Origin: Streptomyces wedmorensis
GTDB taxonomy: Bacteria > Actinomycetota > Actinomycetes > Streptomycetales > Streptomycetaceae
DNA length: 64,000 nucleotides
Assembly (NCBI RefSeq): GCF_000716445.1
Contig: NZ_JNWK01000049.1
Coordinates: forward strand, 1-64,000
Reading direction: 5' to 3'
Both the position numbers and the translations under genes were made by a program. Each line of letters starts with the position of its first letter. Positions within the stretch are counted from its first letter, which is position 1. Of the stretch, positions 50,201 through 58,359 are shown one piece after another. The notes below the pieces were generated by a model. That model saw nothing but the letters and a program-made list of their open reading frames with translations, ran no database searches and had not been told where the DNA came from.

Positions 50201-51175
50201 GACCTGGAGACGCTGCGGCTGAAGCTGCGTCCGAAGGCCCGCAAGGCCCTCTCCCAGGCCGCCGCGGCGGCCACGGGCGGCCCGGACGGCTCCGGCCCCT
50301 CCCTGGAGCGCACGGGGCTCACGGACTGGACGATCGGCACGCTCACGAAGGTCTTCGAGGCCCGCCGGGCCGGCCAGCCGGTCAAGGCGTACCCGGCGCT
50401 GGTGGACGAGGGCGCGACCGTCGCCGTACGGCTCTTCGACTCGGAGGCCGAGCAGGCGCAGGCGATGTGGCGGGGCACCCGGAAGCTGATCATGCTGAAC
50501 ATCCCGGTGAACCCGGCGAAGTTCGCCTCGGACAAGCTCACCAACCAGCAGAAGCTGGCCCTGTCCGCGAACCCGCACGGCTCGATCCAGGCCCTCTTCG
50601 ACGACTGCGCCACCGCCGCCGCCGACAAGCTGATCGCGGACCACGGCGGTCCGGCCTGGGACGAGGAGTCCTTCCGGAAGCTGTACGACAAGGTCCGCGC
50701 GGACCTGGTGGACACGACGGTGCGGACGGTGGGGCAGGTCCAGCAGATCCTGGCGGCCTGGCAGGCGTGCGAGCGTCGGCTGAAGGCGACGAACAGCCTG
50801 GCCCTGATCGACAACCTGACCGACGTGCGGGCGCAGCTGGCCTGGCTGGTGCCGGCCGGCTTCGTCACCCGTACGGGCCTCAAGCGGCTGCCCGACCTCA
50901 TGCGCTATCTGGTGGCGGCGGACCGGCGGCTCCAGCAGATGCCGACCGGCGTCCAGCGGGACACCACCCGGATGGAGAAGGTCCGGGAGATGCAGGACGA
51001 GTACGCCTGGCTGCTCGAGCAGCTCCCCAAGGGCCGCCCGGTGCCGACCGAGGTCACGGACATCCGCTGGATGATCGAGGAGCTGCGGGTGAGCTACTTC
51101 GCGCACGCGCTGGGCACGGCGTACCCCATCTCGGACAAGCGGATCGTGAAGGCGATCGACGCGGCGGCGCCCTGA
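47201..51175 (+). CDS. hrpA: ATP-dependent RNA helicase HrpA (DEAH box)
   Basis: A 1324-residue DEAH-box helicase. Walker A GETGSGKTTQIP is near residue 97, DEAHERSLNIDFLLGYL near 194, SAT in VITSATID, and the C-terminal helicase motif NQRKGRCGRTSDG. These are followed by HA2/OB-fold regions and the long DUF3418 C-terminal domain specific to HrpA. Length matches the bacterial family (about 1300). In E. coli HrpA resolves stalled ribosomes/mRNA; the role in Streptomyces is less studied. ATG 47201 has no clear ribosome site, so a short or absent leader is possible. Single gene, followed by a tRNA-Asp. Confidence 0.95.
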   Translation: MSTSFAALQSVLAGVSLRDSHRLGRRLEGARRIRKPEARAAVLDEIAAEAAKAKERVDGRASRVPAVTYPEQLPVSQKKDEILEAIRDHQVVIVAGETGSGKTTQIPKICLELGRGVRGMIGHTQPRRIAARTVAERVAEELRTPLGEAVGWKVRFTDQVNPDATFVKLMTDGILLAEIQTDRELRAYDTIIIDEAHERSLNIDFLLGYLAQLLPKRPDLKVVITSATIDPERFSRHFGDAPIVEVSGRTYPVEVRYRPLLEEDSEESDRDQITAICDAVDELQKEGPGDVLVFLSGEREIRDTADALTKRNLFNTEILPLYARLSHAEQHRVFQAHSGRRIVLATNVAETSLTVPGIKYVIDPGTARISRYSHRTKVQRLPIEPVSQASANQRKGRCGRTSDGICIRLYSEDDFLTRPEFTDAEILRTNLASVILQMTAAGLGDIEKFPFIDPPDHRNIRDGVQLLQELGAIDPNEKDPKKRLTQQGRKLSQLPVDPRLARMVLEADKNGCVREVMVIAAALSIQDPRERPSEKQAQADQQHARFKDETSDFLAFLNLWRYVREQQRERGSSSFRRMCKQEYLNFLRIREWQDIYSQLRTVAKQMGIHLNEEDAPEQSVHVSLLSGLLSHIGLKDVKESKDGAKDGSRREGGRGEYLGARNAKFAIFPGSALFKKPPRFVMSAELVETSRLWARVNARIEPEWIEPLAEHLVKKTYSEPHWEKDQAAVMAFEKVTLYGVPIVADRKVNYGRIDPEVSRDLFIRNALVEGDWRTHHKFFADNRKLLTEVEELEHRARRRDILVDDETLFDFYDKRVPEHVVSGAHFDSWWKHKRHEEPEFLDFEREMLINEKAGAVTKDDYPDSWRQGPLKFRVTYQFEPGADADGVTVHVPLQVLNQVTDDGFEWQIPGLRAEVVTELIRSLPKPIRRHYVPAPNFAGRFLDAVVPVQEPLTGALARELQRMVGVPVTPEDFDWAKVPEHLKVTFRIVDERRRKLAEDKDLETLRLKLRPKARKALSQAAAAATGGPDGSGPSLERTGLTDWTIGTLTKVFEARRAGQPVKAYPALVDEGATVAVRLFDSEAEQAQAMWRGTRKLIMLNIPVNPAKFASDKLTNQQKLALSANPHGSIQALFDDCATAAADKLIADHGGPAWDEESFRKLYDKVRADLVDTTVRTVGQVQQILAAWQACERRLKATNSLALIDNLTDVRAQLAWLVPAGFVTRTGLKRLPDLMRYLVAADRRLQQMPTGVQRDTTRMEKVREMQDEYAWLLEQLPKGRPVPTEVTDIRWMIEELRVSYFAHALGTAYPISDKRIVKAIDAAAP

Positions 51176-51220
51176 CCGGCGCCGCCTCCGGGCCCTTCCG
51201 CGGACCCTGTCGGCGCTCGG

Positions 51221-51250
51221 TTCGACCAGACCGCTGACCTGCTGTACAGT
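51221..51250 (+). promoter_or_regulatory. Predicted promoter of the second tRNA-Asp
   Basis: TTCGAC (51221-51226) and TACAGT (51245-51250) with an 18-base spacer, 37 bases before the tRNA. Confidence 0.5.
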
Positions 51251-51287
51251 CTTCCTCGCAGCCACTTCGCAGCGGCTGCGAGAACAA

Positions 51288-51361
51288 GGTCCTGTGGAGC
51301 AGTTGGTTAGCTCGCCACCCTGTCAAGGTGGAGGTCGCGGGTTCAAGTCCCGTCAGGATCG
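51288..51361 (+). tRNA. tRNA-Asp (GTC), second copy
   Basis: Identical to 45128-45201 except acceptor pair 3:70, which is T:A here (GGTCCTG/CAGGATC) and A:T there. Confidence 0.95.
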
Positions 51362-51366
51362 CTTTC

Positions 51367-51400
51367 ACGAAGGCCCGCATCACACGATGTGGGCCTTCGT
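51367..51400 (+). terminator. Terminator of the second tRNA-Asp
   Basis: Arms ACGAAGGCCC (51367-51376) and GGGCCTTCGT (51391-51400), with inner CATC/GATG pairing. Confidence 0.8.
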
Positions 51401-51749
51401 CGCGTTCCCGTGCCGAGCGGCGCGGTGCGGCGGGCTGTGCGCCCGCCTGACGGCCTCGTCGCGCCCGGCCGCCCTCCCGGACCCACCGGCCTCCCGGAGC
51501 GGCCGCCAGGAGGCTCTGCGGGCTCGCGATCCGGGCCGCCGGCCACGCGGGACGAAAGTCCCACCAACCCATGACCAACGGCGGGTTGGGGGCGATCCCG
51601 GAGGTGGCAGGCTGTTCCTTGGCAAGGCTTCACCAGTGTGACGGGTGTCACTGAACGAGTTTCAGAAACCACTTCACTTACACCCTCCCTACACCGGCCC
51701 GATTTAATATGTGCAATTGCACCACCCTTCGAGGAGTGGCGCCGGACAC
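51401..51749. other. 349-base gap between tRNA-Asp and the bldC terminator
   Basis: No gene supported. The right part (51660-51722) is unusually AT-rich for this genome and ends in GATTTAATAT followed by the perfect 12-base palindrome GTGCAATTGCAC (51711-51722). Confidence 0.5.
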
Positions 51750-51788
51750 AAAAAGATCGCGCCGGACCCGGCGGAGTCCAGCGCGATC
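51750..51788 (-). terminator. Intrinsic terminator of bldC
   Basis: On the minus strand, arms 51788-51776 and 51767-51755 (GATCGCGC core, one A:C mismatch) are followed by TTTTT (51754-51750): a classic stem plus U-tract, 116 bases past the bldC stop. Confidence 0.9.
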
Positions 51789-51903
51789 GTTGACGGAGAC
51801 CTGTTGGGGCAGGAAGCCGTCGGCAGTACTAGGGGTGGGCGACCGGATTGGGGGACCCGGACGTGCCCGGTGTTACGGGGTGCTGCGGGGTGTTGAGCGA
51901 ACC

Positions 51904-52110
51904 TCAGGCCTCGCTGCGCTGCTGCGGAATGCCCGCCAGCAGTGCGCGAACTTCGGCCTCGCGGTAACGGCGGTGCCCACCCAGGGTGCGGATGGACGTG
52001 AGCTTGCCCGCCTTGGCCCAACGGGTCACCGTCTTCGGGTCGACACGGAACATCGTGGCAACCTCGGCAGGGGTCAGCAGCGGCTCGGCATCAGGGGTGC
52101 GAGCGGTCAT
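51904..52110 (-). CDS. bldC: BldC, MerR-like developmental regulator
   Basis: A 68-residue winged-helix DNA-binding protein, essentially only the MerR-type head: LLTPAEVATMFRVDPKTVTRWAKAGKL and the wing IRTLGGHRRYREAEV, with a short C-terminal tail. BldC binds head-to-tail along direct repeats, sustains vegetative growth and delays sporulation; it belongs to the classic Streptomyces bld set. ATG 52110 is preceded by GAGGAGG six bases upstream; the frame to 52239 adds unrelated leader codons. Small size and near-universal sequence in the genus make the name secure. Ends at a strong intrinsic terminator. Its upstream region carries GTCACA repeats. Confidence 0.95.
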   Translation of the reverse strand: MTARTPDAEPLLTPAEVATMFRVDPKTVTRWAKAGKLTSIRTLGGHRRYREAEVRALLAGIPQQRSEA

Positions 52111-52693
52111 GAGCGGCCTCCTCGGGAGAACCGAACCAATCTCGGTTCTTTCCTCTAAATTCTGCACCTTGACCCGCCTTGCCCGAAATGGCAGAAGCGG
52201 GCCGAGTCGGTTATAGGACGAACGGCTTGTCCTCGGCACTACAACTACACCATCCGTCCAGCCACGTCGGCCAAACCGATGGAATTGCCCTCGCAGGTGT
52301 TCATCAGCGGCGGAAGTCGATGGACCATGCCATAACGGACAGTCACACCACTGTGACGATCAGTCACAGGGTGATCAGGAGTCCTCAGACCCCCCATAGA
52401 GTGCAATGCTGAGCGATCCGCCCTTACTTGGGCGGAAGGAACCCTCCCCGGACTCCTTGTCCTATTTTGGCACGAGGGTGGGTGATGGGCGCAAGGGTGC
52501 GGTAAGTGCTGTCCGTCACGCTTGAGTCAAAGGCCCGGATCGGGACCAACGTCCCCACCCCACGAGTGCCGAAGGACCCGGAGACCGGCCGAAAAAGACA
52601 CCGGAGCCCCGGAATCCGGAAAGCGTTGAAGATCATTTACACCGGCCGGACATGTCTTGTCGATACCGACCTGACGAAGATGCCCGACTGATG
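52111..52693. other. 583-base region upstream of bldC
   Basis: No gene supported on either strand. It is less GC-rich than its flanks and should contain the bldC promoter. Visible elements: GTCACA repeats (listed separately) and a small hairpin CCGCCC-TTACTT-GGGCGG at 52418-52435, which may end the minus-strand gene starting at 53545. Confidence 0.55.
52342..52368. promoter_or_regulatory. GTCACA repeats upstream of bldC
   Basis: GTCACA-CCAC-TGTGAC (52342-52357) is a perfect inverted repeat; a further GTCACA at 52363-52368 is 21 bases (two turns) from the first. Probable regulator binding site about 230 bases upstream of the bldC start. Confidence 0.45.
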
Positions 52694-53545
52694 TCAGTTC
52701 GCGAACCGCAGGTCCCTGACCGCCCGCCACCGCTCCGCCAGCCGCCCGTACACCTCGCTCGCCGCCTCGCCGTCCCCCGCCCGCAGCGCGGCGATCCCCT
52801 CCGCCAGCTGCGCCGCCGACCGCTCCTCCGCCAGCCACTCCGCCGTCACCGCGTGCACGAGACCGCCGAAGTCCAGCTCCACCAGCGCCCGGGGATGGAA
52901 CTCCTCCAGCCAGCGCCCCACGTCGACCAGACCCTCCGTCATCGGCCCCTCGTCGATGGAGTCCCGCAGCGCCCGCAGCGCCCGCGCCAGCCGGCGACGG
53001 GCCTGCGCCATCGTCGTCCGGTAGCGCAGCACCGGCGCCCGGCCCGTCGCCGCGTCCCCCGGCTCGTAACACCGCTCCTCGTCCCCGAAGAGCGCGAACC
53101 ACCGCAGCGGCACCTGCCACAGCCCCGTACGGATCCACGGCCGCGCGTCCGGGTTCCGGCTCAGCCACCGCTCGAAGTCGTCGGCCACCTGCCCCCGCAC
53201 CACCGGCGGCAGCATCGCGTCGAGGACCGCCGCCGGATACCCCTCGGCCACCAGCTCCCGGATCGCCAGCCACCCCCGCAGCCGGGTCCGCCACGGGCAG
53301 ATCACCACCACCCCGCCCACCTGTGCGACGAAGGCCTCGCCGCTCTCGTGGACCGGCACCGGCACCGGGGGCGTCGGCAGCAGGTCGGCGAGCGACCGCC
53401 GCAGCTCCTCCTGCGCCCCCGGGGTGCCCGGCCGCCGGACGTACCGGGCCCAGTGGCTCCGCTCCGGCTCGGGAAACGCGGCCAGGGGCTCGTACACCCG
53501 CAGGTAGGAGGCGTACGGAACGGGGACCGTGGAGGCGACCGACAT
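52694..53545 (-). CDS. Hypothetical protein conserved beside vdh
   Basis: A 283-residue soluble protein I do not recognise. It is Arg/Glu-rich and mostly helical, with Trp-rich stretches (GLWQVPLRWFALFGDEERCYEPG) and a motif-like VVICPWRTRLRGWLAIRELV. No signal peptide or membrane segment. ATG 53545 has AAGGA eight bases upstream. Divergent from vdh, separated by 155 bases that must hold both promoters. A gene in this position between bldC and vdh is, as I recall, conserved in Streptomyces. Confidence 0.75.
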   Translation of the reverse strand: MSVASTVPVPYASYLRVYEPLAAFPEPERSHWARYVRRPGTPGAQEELRRSLADLLPTPPVPVPVHESGEAFVAQVGGVVVICPWRTRLRGWLAIRELVAEGYPAAVLDAMLPPVVRGQVADDFERWLSRNPDARPWIRTGLWQVPLRWFALFGDEERCYEPGDAATGRAPVLRYRTTMAQARRRLARALRALRDSIDEGPMTEGLVDVGRWLEEFHPRALVELDFGGLVHAVTAEWLAEERSAAQLAEGIAALRAGDGEAASEVYGRLAERWRAVRDLRFAN

Positions 53546-53700
53546 GTCGTGAATCCTTCCACGGACGTACTCCGGGAGGGGGTGATCCTGAGCACTGCGG
53601 CCGATCTACGCCCAGGTAGGACTTACTCTCTTGCCGAACTGGTCCTCCCCCACCCACAGGGAGGGCCGCAACCGCCGCTTCGTACTTGGGAGTCACCACC

Positions 53701-54792
53701 GTGACCGATGTGACCGGCGTTCCTGTCGACGTACTGAACACTCTGTTCCACTCGGAGCAGGGTGGCCACGAGCAAGTCGTCCTCTGTCAGGACCGCGCAT
53801 CCGGCCTCAAGGCCGTCATCGCCCTCCACTCCACCGCCCTGGGCCCCGCCCTCGGCGGCACCCGCTTCTACCCGTACGCCACCGAGGCCGAGGCGATCGC
53901 GGACGCGCTCAACCTCTCCCGCGGCATGTCGTACAAGAACGCCATGGCCGGTCTCGACCACGGCGGCGGCAAGGCCGTCATCATCGGCGACCCGGAGAAG
54001 ATCAAGACCGAGGAGCTGCTGCTCGCCTACGGGCGCATGGTGGCCTCCCTCGCCGGCCGGTACGTCACGGCCTGCGACGTCGGCACCTACGTCGTCGACA
54101 TGGACGTCGTCGCCCGCGAGAACAAGTGGACCACCGGCCGCTCCCCCGAGAACGGCGGCGCCGGCGACTCCTCCGTCCTCACCGCCTTCGGCGTCTTCCA
54201 GGGCATGCGCGCCTCCGCGCAGACCCTGTGGGGCGACCCGACCCTCCGCGGCCGCAAGGTCGGCGTCGCGGGCGTCGGCAAGGTCGGCCACTACCTCGTC
54301 GAGCACCTCCTCGAGGACGGCGCCGAGGTCGTCATCACCGACGTGCGCGAGGAGTCGGTGCGCCGGATCACCGACAAGCACCCGCAGGTCACCGTCGTCG
54401 CCGACACCGACGAGCTGATCCGCGTCGAGGGCCTCGACATCTACGCGCCCTGCGCGCTGGGCGGCGCCCTGAACGGCGACACCGTCCCGTTCCTCACCGC
54501 GAGCATCGTCTGCGGCGCGGCCAACAACCAGCTCGCCCACCCCGGCATCGAGAAGGACCTCGTGGAGCGCGGGATCCTCTACGCGCCCGACTACGTGGTC
54601 AACGCCGGCGGCGTGATCCAGGTGGCCGACGAGCTGCACGGCTTCGACTTCGACCGCTGCAAGGCGAAGGCCACGAAGATCTTCGACACCACCCTGGAGA
54701 TCTTCGCACGTGCGAAGGCCGACGGCATTCCGCCGGCCGCGGCGTCCGACCGGATCGCCGAGCAGCGCATGGCGGAGGCCCGCCGCGGCTGA
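53701..54792 (+). CDS. vdh: Valine dehydrogenase
   Basis: A 363-residue member of the Glu/Leu/Phe/Val dehydrogenases. Catalytic lysines lie in [19 protein letters not shown]; the NAD-binding motif is [29 protein letters not shown] and [15 protein letters not shown] complete the site. It oxidatively deaminates L-valine and other branched-chain amino acids to 2-oxo acids with NAD+, feeding acyl-CoA precursors for polyketides and branched fatty acids. GTG 53701 ([12 protein letters not shown]) has GGGAG eight bases upstream and matches the N-terminus of Streptomyces Vdh as I remember it; the frame also opens at 53686. Confidence 0.95.
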   Translation: MTDVTGVPVDVLNTLFHSEQGGHEQVVLCQDRASGLKAVIALHSTALGPALGGTRFYPYATEAEAIADALNLSRGMSYKNAMAGLDHGGGKAVIIGDPEKIKTEELLLAYGRMVASLAGRYVTACDVGTYVVDMDVVARENKWTTGRSPENGGAGDSSVLTAFGVFQGMRASAQTLWGDPTLRGRKVGVAGVGKVGHYLVEHLLEDGAEVVITDVREESVRRITDKHPQVTVVADTDELIRVEGLDIYAPCALGGALNGDTVPFLTASIVCGAANNQLAHPGIEKDLVERGILYAPDYVVNAGGVIQVADELHGFDFDRCKAKATKIFDTTLEIFARAKADGIPPAAASDRIAEQRMAEARRG

Positions 54793-55094
54793 GCCGTGAC
54801 CGTGCCGCGCACCGCGCCGCACCCGGGGCCGGCCCGTCGCCGGGGAGACTTCACTCACTCCCCTCGGCGGGTCGGCCCTCCAGAAGAGGTTAAAATCGCG
54901 ATTGACCAGCGAGGAAAGGGCACCTCGAAGGTTCTGTACCGGGGTATGTGATGCGCGCGGCGTACCGTAGACCCGCGGAAACAGGTACCGTTGAAGCCCT
55001 ACGGACCGGTCTCTCTGTCGAGAGTCCGTTCCGAATCATGAACGCGTGTCAAGACTCTGGGGCCACCGAGCCCCGTCACCGAGGGGGTCGAGCC
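54793..55094. other. 302-base gap between vdh and the DUF3073 gene
   Basis: Holds an imperfect hairpin GCCGGGGAG...CTCCCCTCGGC (about 54839-54868), a likely vdh terminator, and then the promoter region of the next gene, including the AT-rich GTTAAAATCGCGATT at 54889-54903. No gene. Confidence 0.5.
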
Positions 55095-55346
55095 ATGGGG
55101 CGCGGCCGGGCAAAGGCCAAGCAGACCAAGGTCGCCCGCCAGCTGAAGTACAGCAGCGGCGGGACGGACCTGACGCGTCTGGCCAATGAGCTGGGCGCAT
55201 CGACTTCGAGCCAGCCGCCGAATGGCGAGCCGTTCGAGGACGACGACGAGGAAGACGACCCGTACGCCCAGTACGCGGATCTCTACAACACGGACGACGA
55301 GGACGAGGACGACGAGTCCGGTCCTGCTGCGTCGCGTCGCGCTTGA
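55095..55346 (+). CDS. DUF3073 small protein
   Basis: An 83-residue protein: a basic head MGRGRAKAKQTKVARQLKYSS, then an acidic tail EDDDEEDDPYAQYADLYNTDDEDEDDE. This basic/acidic plan is the actinobacterial DUF3073 family, always small and highly conserved, of unknown function; nucleic-acid or ribosome contact is a guess from charge. ATG 55095 follows GAGGGGG by about eight bases. It usually lies next to purM, as here (convergent). Own terminator downstream. Confidence 0.93.
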   Translation: MGRGRAKAKQTKVARQLKYSSGGTDLTRLANELGASTSSQPPNGEPFEDDDEEDDPYAQYADLYNTDDEDEDDESGPAASRRA

Positions 55347-55360
55347 CCTTCTGAATCACC

Positions 55361-55395
55361 GAAACCCGGTCCGGGACTACACCCGGCCGGGTTTC
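55361..55395 (+). terminator. Terminator of the DUF3073 gene
   Basis: Arms GAAACCCGG (55361-55369) and CCGGGTTTC (55387-55395), 14 bases after the stop. Confidence 0.8.
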
Positions 55396-55444
55396 CGTGC
55401 TGTCCGCGTCCGTGCCGCCCCGTGAGCCGCCCCGGACAACGCGT

Positions 55445-55471
55445 ACGGGGCGCCCCTCAGGAGCGCCCCGT
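55445..55471 (-). terminator. Terminator of purM
   Basis: Arms ACGGGGCGC (55445-55453) and GCGCCCCGT (55463-55471), 22 bases past the purM stop on the minus strand. Confidence 0.8.
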
Positions 55472-55493
55472 CACGTCATGCCCTGTGCCCGTC

Positions 55494-56561
55494 CTACTTC
55501 GCGTAGTCCCCGACCAGCTCGGCGCCCGTGGCGTGGTCCCCGCGCTCGGTGATCTCACCCGCGACCCACGACTCGACCCCGCGGTCCGCGAGCGTCGTCA
55601 GCGCCGCGTCCACGGACTCGGCCGGCACGACGGCCATCATGCCGACGCCCATGTTCAGGGTCTTCTCGAGCTCCAGCCGCTCCACCTGGCCGGCCTTGCC
55701 GACCAGGTCGAAGATCGCACCCGGGGTCCAGGTCGAACGGTCCACCGTGGCGTGCAGACCGTCCGGGATCACCCGGGCCAGGTTGGCGGCGAGGCCGCCG
55801 CCCGTGATGTGGCTGTACGCGTGGACGTCCGTGGTCCTGGTGAGGGCCAGGCAGTCCAGCGAGTAGATCTTCGTCGGCTCCAGGAGCTCCTCGCCGAGCG
55901 TCCGGCCGAGCTCCTCGACCTGCTGGTCGAGGGTCATGCCGGCGCGGTCGAAGACCACGTGCCGGACGAGCGAGTACCCGTTGGAGTGAAGACCCGACGA
56001 GGCCATGGCGATGACCGCGTCACCCGAACGGATCCGGTCGGCGCCGAGCAGCCGGTCGTACTCCACGACACCCGTGCCGGCGCCGGCCACGTCGAAGTCG
56101 TCCGGACCGAGGAGGCCCGGGTGCTCCGCCGTCTCGCCGCCGACCAGGGCGCAGCCGGCCAGGACACAGCCCTCGGCGATGCCCTTGACGATGGCGGCGA
56201 CCCGCTCCGGGTGGACCTTGCCCACACAGATGTAGTCGGTCATGAAGAGCGGCTCGGCGCCGCAGACGACGATGTCGTCCATGACCATGGCGACCAGGTC
56301 GTGGCCGATCGTGTCGTACACGCCCATCTGACGGGCGATGTCGACCTTCGTGCCGACGCCGTCGGTCGCCGAGGCGAGCAGCGGACGCTCGTAGCGCTTG
56401 AGGGCGGAGGCGTCGAAGAGGCCGGCGAAACCGCCGAGGCCGCCGAGGACCTCGGGGCGCTGCGTCTTCTTCACCCACTCCTTCATGAGCTCGACGGCGC
56501 GGTCGCCCGCTTCGATGTCGACGCCGGCTGAGGCGTAGCTGGCACCGGTGGTCTGAGACAT
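55494..56561 (-). CDS. purM: Phosphoribosylformylglycinamidine cyclo-ligase
   Basis: A 355-residue AIR synthase (step 5 of IMP synthesis; FGAM + ATP to AIR). Family marks: YASAGVDIEAGDRAVELMK at the N-terminus, the Gly-rich LGGLGGFAGLFD, ATDGVGTKVDIAR, GGETAEHPG and SHITGGGLAANLARV. ATG 56561 (MSQTTGAS). The frame continues upstream but through the purF-purM gap. purF lies 55 bases upstream on the same strand, forming a purF-purM operon; ends at its own hairpin opposite the DUF3073 gene. Confidence 0.96.
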   Translation of the reverse strand: MSQTTGASYASAGVDIEAGDRAVELMKEWVKKTQRPEVLGGLGGFAGLFDASALKRYERPLLASATDGVGTKVDIARQMGVYDTIGHDLVAMVMDDIVVCGAEPLFMTDYICVGKVHPERVAAIVKGIAEGCVLAGCALVGGETAEHPGLLGPDDFDVAGAGTGVVEYDRLLGADRIRSGDAVIAMASSGLHSNGYSLVRHVVFDRAGMTLDQQVEELGRTLGEELLEPTKIYSLDCLALTRTTDVHAYSHITGGGLAANLARVIPDGLHATVDRSTWTPGAIFDLVGKAGQVERLELEKTLNMGVGMMAVVPAESVDAALTTLADRGVESWVAGEITERGDHATGAELVGDYAK

Positions 56562-56616
56562 GGCTTCAGAGCTTTCGTGTCGTCGTGCTGCTCGTGCTGC
56601 GGATTGCAGCGGGGTC

Positions 56617-58143
56617 TTACGGGCGGCGGAGCGCGTCGGAGGCCGCGGTGGCTGCCGGACCGGCGGCCAGCTCGGTCTCCAGGAGCTGCTTGCCGAGCAG
56701 CTCGGGATCCGGAAGCTCCATCGGGTACTCGCCGTCGAAGCAGGCACGGCAGAGGTTGGGCTTCTGGATCGTGGTCGCCTCGATCATCCCGTCGATGGAG
56801 ATGTACGAGAGCGAGTCCGCGCCCAGCGACTTGCCGATCTCGTCGATCGACATGCCGTTGGCGATCAGCTCCGCGCGGGTCGCGAAGTCGATGCCGAAGA
56901 AGCAGGGCCACTTCACCGGCGGCGAGGAGATCCGGATGTGGATCTCGGCCGCGCCGGCCTCGCGGAGCATCTTGACCAGGGCGCGCTGGGTGTTGCCGCG
57001 GACGATCGAGTCGTCGACGACCACCAGGCGCTTGCCCTTGATGACGTCCTTGAGGGGGTTCAGCTTCAGCCGGATGCCGAGCTGGCGGATGGTCTGCGAG
57101 GGCTGGATGAAGGTGCGCCCGACGTAGGCGTTCTTCACCAGGCCGGCACCGAAGGGGATGCCCGAGGCCTCGGCGTAGCCGATCGCGGCCGGGGTGCCGG
57201 ACTCCGGCGTCGCTATCACCAGGTCGGCCTCGACCGGCGCCTCCTTGGCGAGGCGGCGGCCCATCTCCACACGGGAGAGGTAGACGTTCCGGCCGGCGAT
57301 GTCCGTGTCCGGGCGGGCCAGGTACACGTACTCGAAGACACAGCCCTTGGGCTTCGCTTCCGCGAATCGCGAGGTGCGGATGCCGTTCTCGTCGATCGCG
57401 ACCATCTCGCCCGGCTCGACCTCGCGGACGTACGTGGCGCCGCAGATGTCGAGGGCGGCGGACTCGGAGGCCACCACCCAGCCGCGCTCCAGACGTCCGA
57501 GGACCAGCGGGCGGATGCCCTGCGGGTCACGGGCCGCGTAGAGCGTGTGCTCGTCCATGAAGACGAGGGAGAAGGCACCCCGGACATCGGGGAGGATCTT
57601 CGCGGCGGCCTGCTCGATGGTGAGCGGTTCGCCGTTCTCGTCGACCTGGGCGGCGAGGAGCGCCGTGAGGAGGTCGGTGTCGTTGGTGGCCGCCACACGG
57701 GTGGAGCGGCCTTCCTTCTTGGGCAGGTCCGCGACCATCTCGGCGAGCTGCGCCGTGTTCACCAGGTTGCCGTTGTGGCCGAGCGCGATCGAGCCGTGGG
57801 CGGTTGCCCGGAACGTCGGCTGCGCGTTCTCCCACACGGACGCCCCGGTGGTCGAGTAGCGGGCGTGACCGACCGCGATATGACCTTGGAGGGAACCGAG
57901 AGAGGTCTCGTCGAAGACCTGGGACACGAGGCCCATGTCCTTGAAGACGAGGATCTGGGAGCCGTTGCTGACCGCGATTCCCGCGGATTCCTGGCCCCGA
58001 TGCTGGAGGGCGTAGAGCCCGAAGTACGTGAGCTTTGCGACCTCTTCACCCGGAGCCCAGACACCGAAGACGCCACAAGCGTCCTGGGGGCCTTTCTCTC
58101 CGGGGAGCAGGTCGTGATTGAGTCGACCGTCACCACGTGGCAC
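56617..58143 (-). CDS. purF: Amidophosphoribosyltransferase
   Basis: A 508-residue enzyme for the committed step of purine synthesis (PRPP + Gln to phosphoribosylamine). Residues 1-22 are a propeptide; Cys23 (PQDACGVFGVW) becomes the N-terminal nucleophile, the B. subtilis-type arrangement with iron-sulfur Cys residues (CFFGIDF, CRACFDG). The PRPP loop is VVVDDSIVRGNT. GTG 58143 (VPRGDGRLNHD) is preferred to the frame start at 58218: it is the N-terminus I recall for Streptomyces PurF, and TACACT seven bases upstream with TTCGGA 18 bases earlier suggests a leaderless promoter. Operon with purM. Confidence 0.95.
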   Translation of the reverse strand: MPRGDGRLNHDLLPGEKGPQDACGVFGVWAPGEEVAKLTYFGLYALQHRGQESAGIAVSNGSQILVFKDMGLVSQVFDETSLGSLQGHIAVGHARYSTTGASVWENAQPTFRATAHGSIALGHNGNLVNTAQLAEMVADLPKKEGRSTRVAATNDTDLLTALLAAQVDENGEPLTIEQAAAKILPDVRGAFSLVFMDEHTLYAARDPQGIRPLVLGRLERGWVVASESAALDICGATYVREVEPGEMVAIDENGIRTSRFAEAKPKGCVFEYVYLARPDTDIAGRNVYLSRVEMGRRLAKEAPVEADLVIATPESGTPAAIGYAEASGIPFGAGLVKNAYVGRTFIQPSQTIRQLGIRLKLNPLKDVIKGKRLVVVDDSIVRGNTQRALVKMLREAGAAEIHIRISSPPVKWPCFFGIDFATRAELIANGMSIDEIGKSLGADSLSYISIDGMIEATTIQKPNLCRACFDGEYPMELPDPELLGKQLLETELAAGPAATAASDALRRP

Positions 58144-58359
58144 GTTTCCGAGTGTAGACGGGCTCGACCACTGGTCCGAATTGAGGAAAACCGGGCCCCC
58201 CTCCACTCGTGCGATCACACGAAATGATCGTTTCCGGCTTGGAGGGGCCTACGAGTCAGGCGCGCGAAGGGATTCCGGCCCCCGAAGCGCCCGCGAGCGG
58301 ACGCTCGTACCAGGCCCGGAGTCCGCTCGCGATGTGACGGAGTTCGCACCGGCGCCCGC

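Noticed and set aside
47426..51265. Minus-strand frame of about 1279 codons opposite hrpA
   Set aside because: Shadow of hrpA; rich in Leu/Asp/Val/Arg with no known fold.
51709..52158. Plus-strand frame overlapping bldC antisense
   Set aside because: It crosses the bldC terminator and coding region and has no ribosome site.
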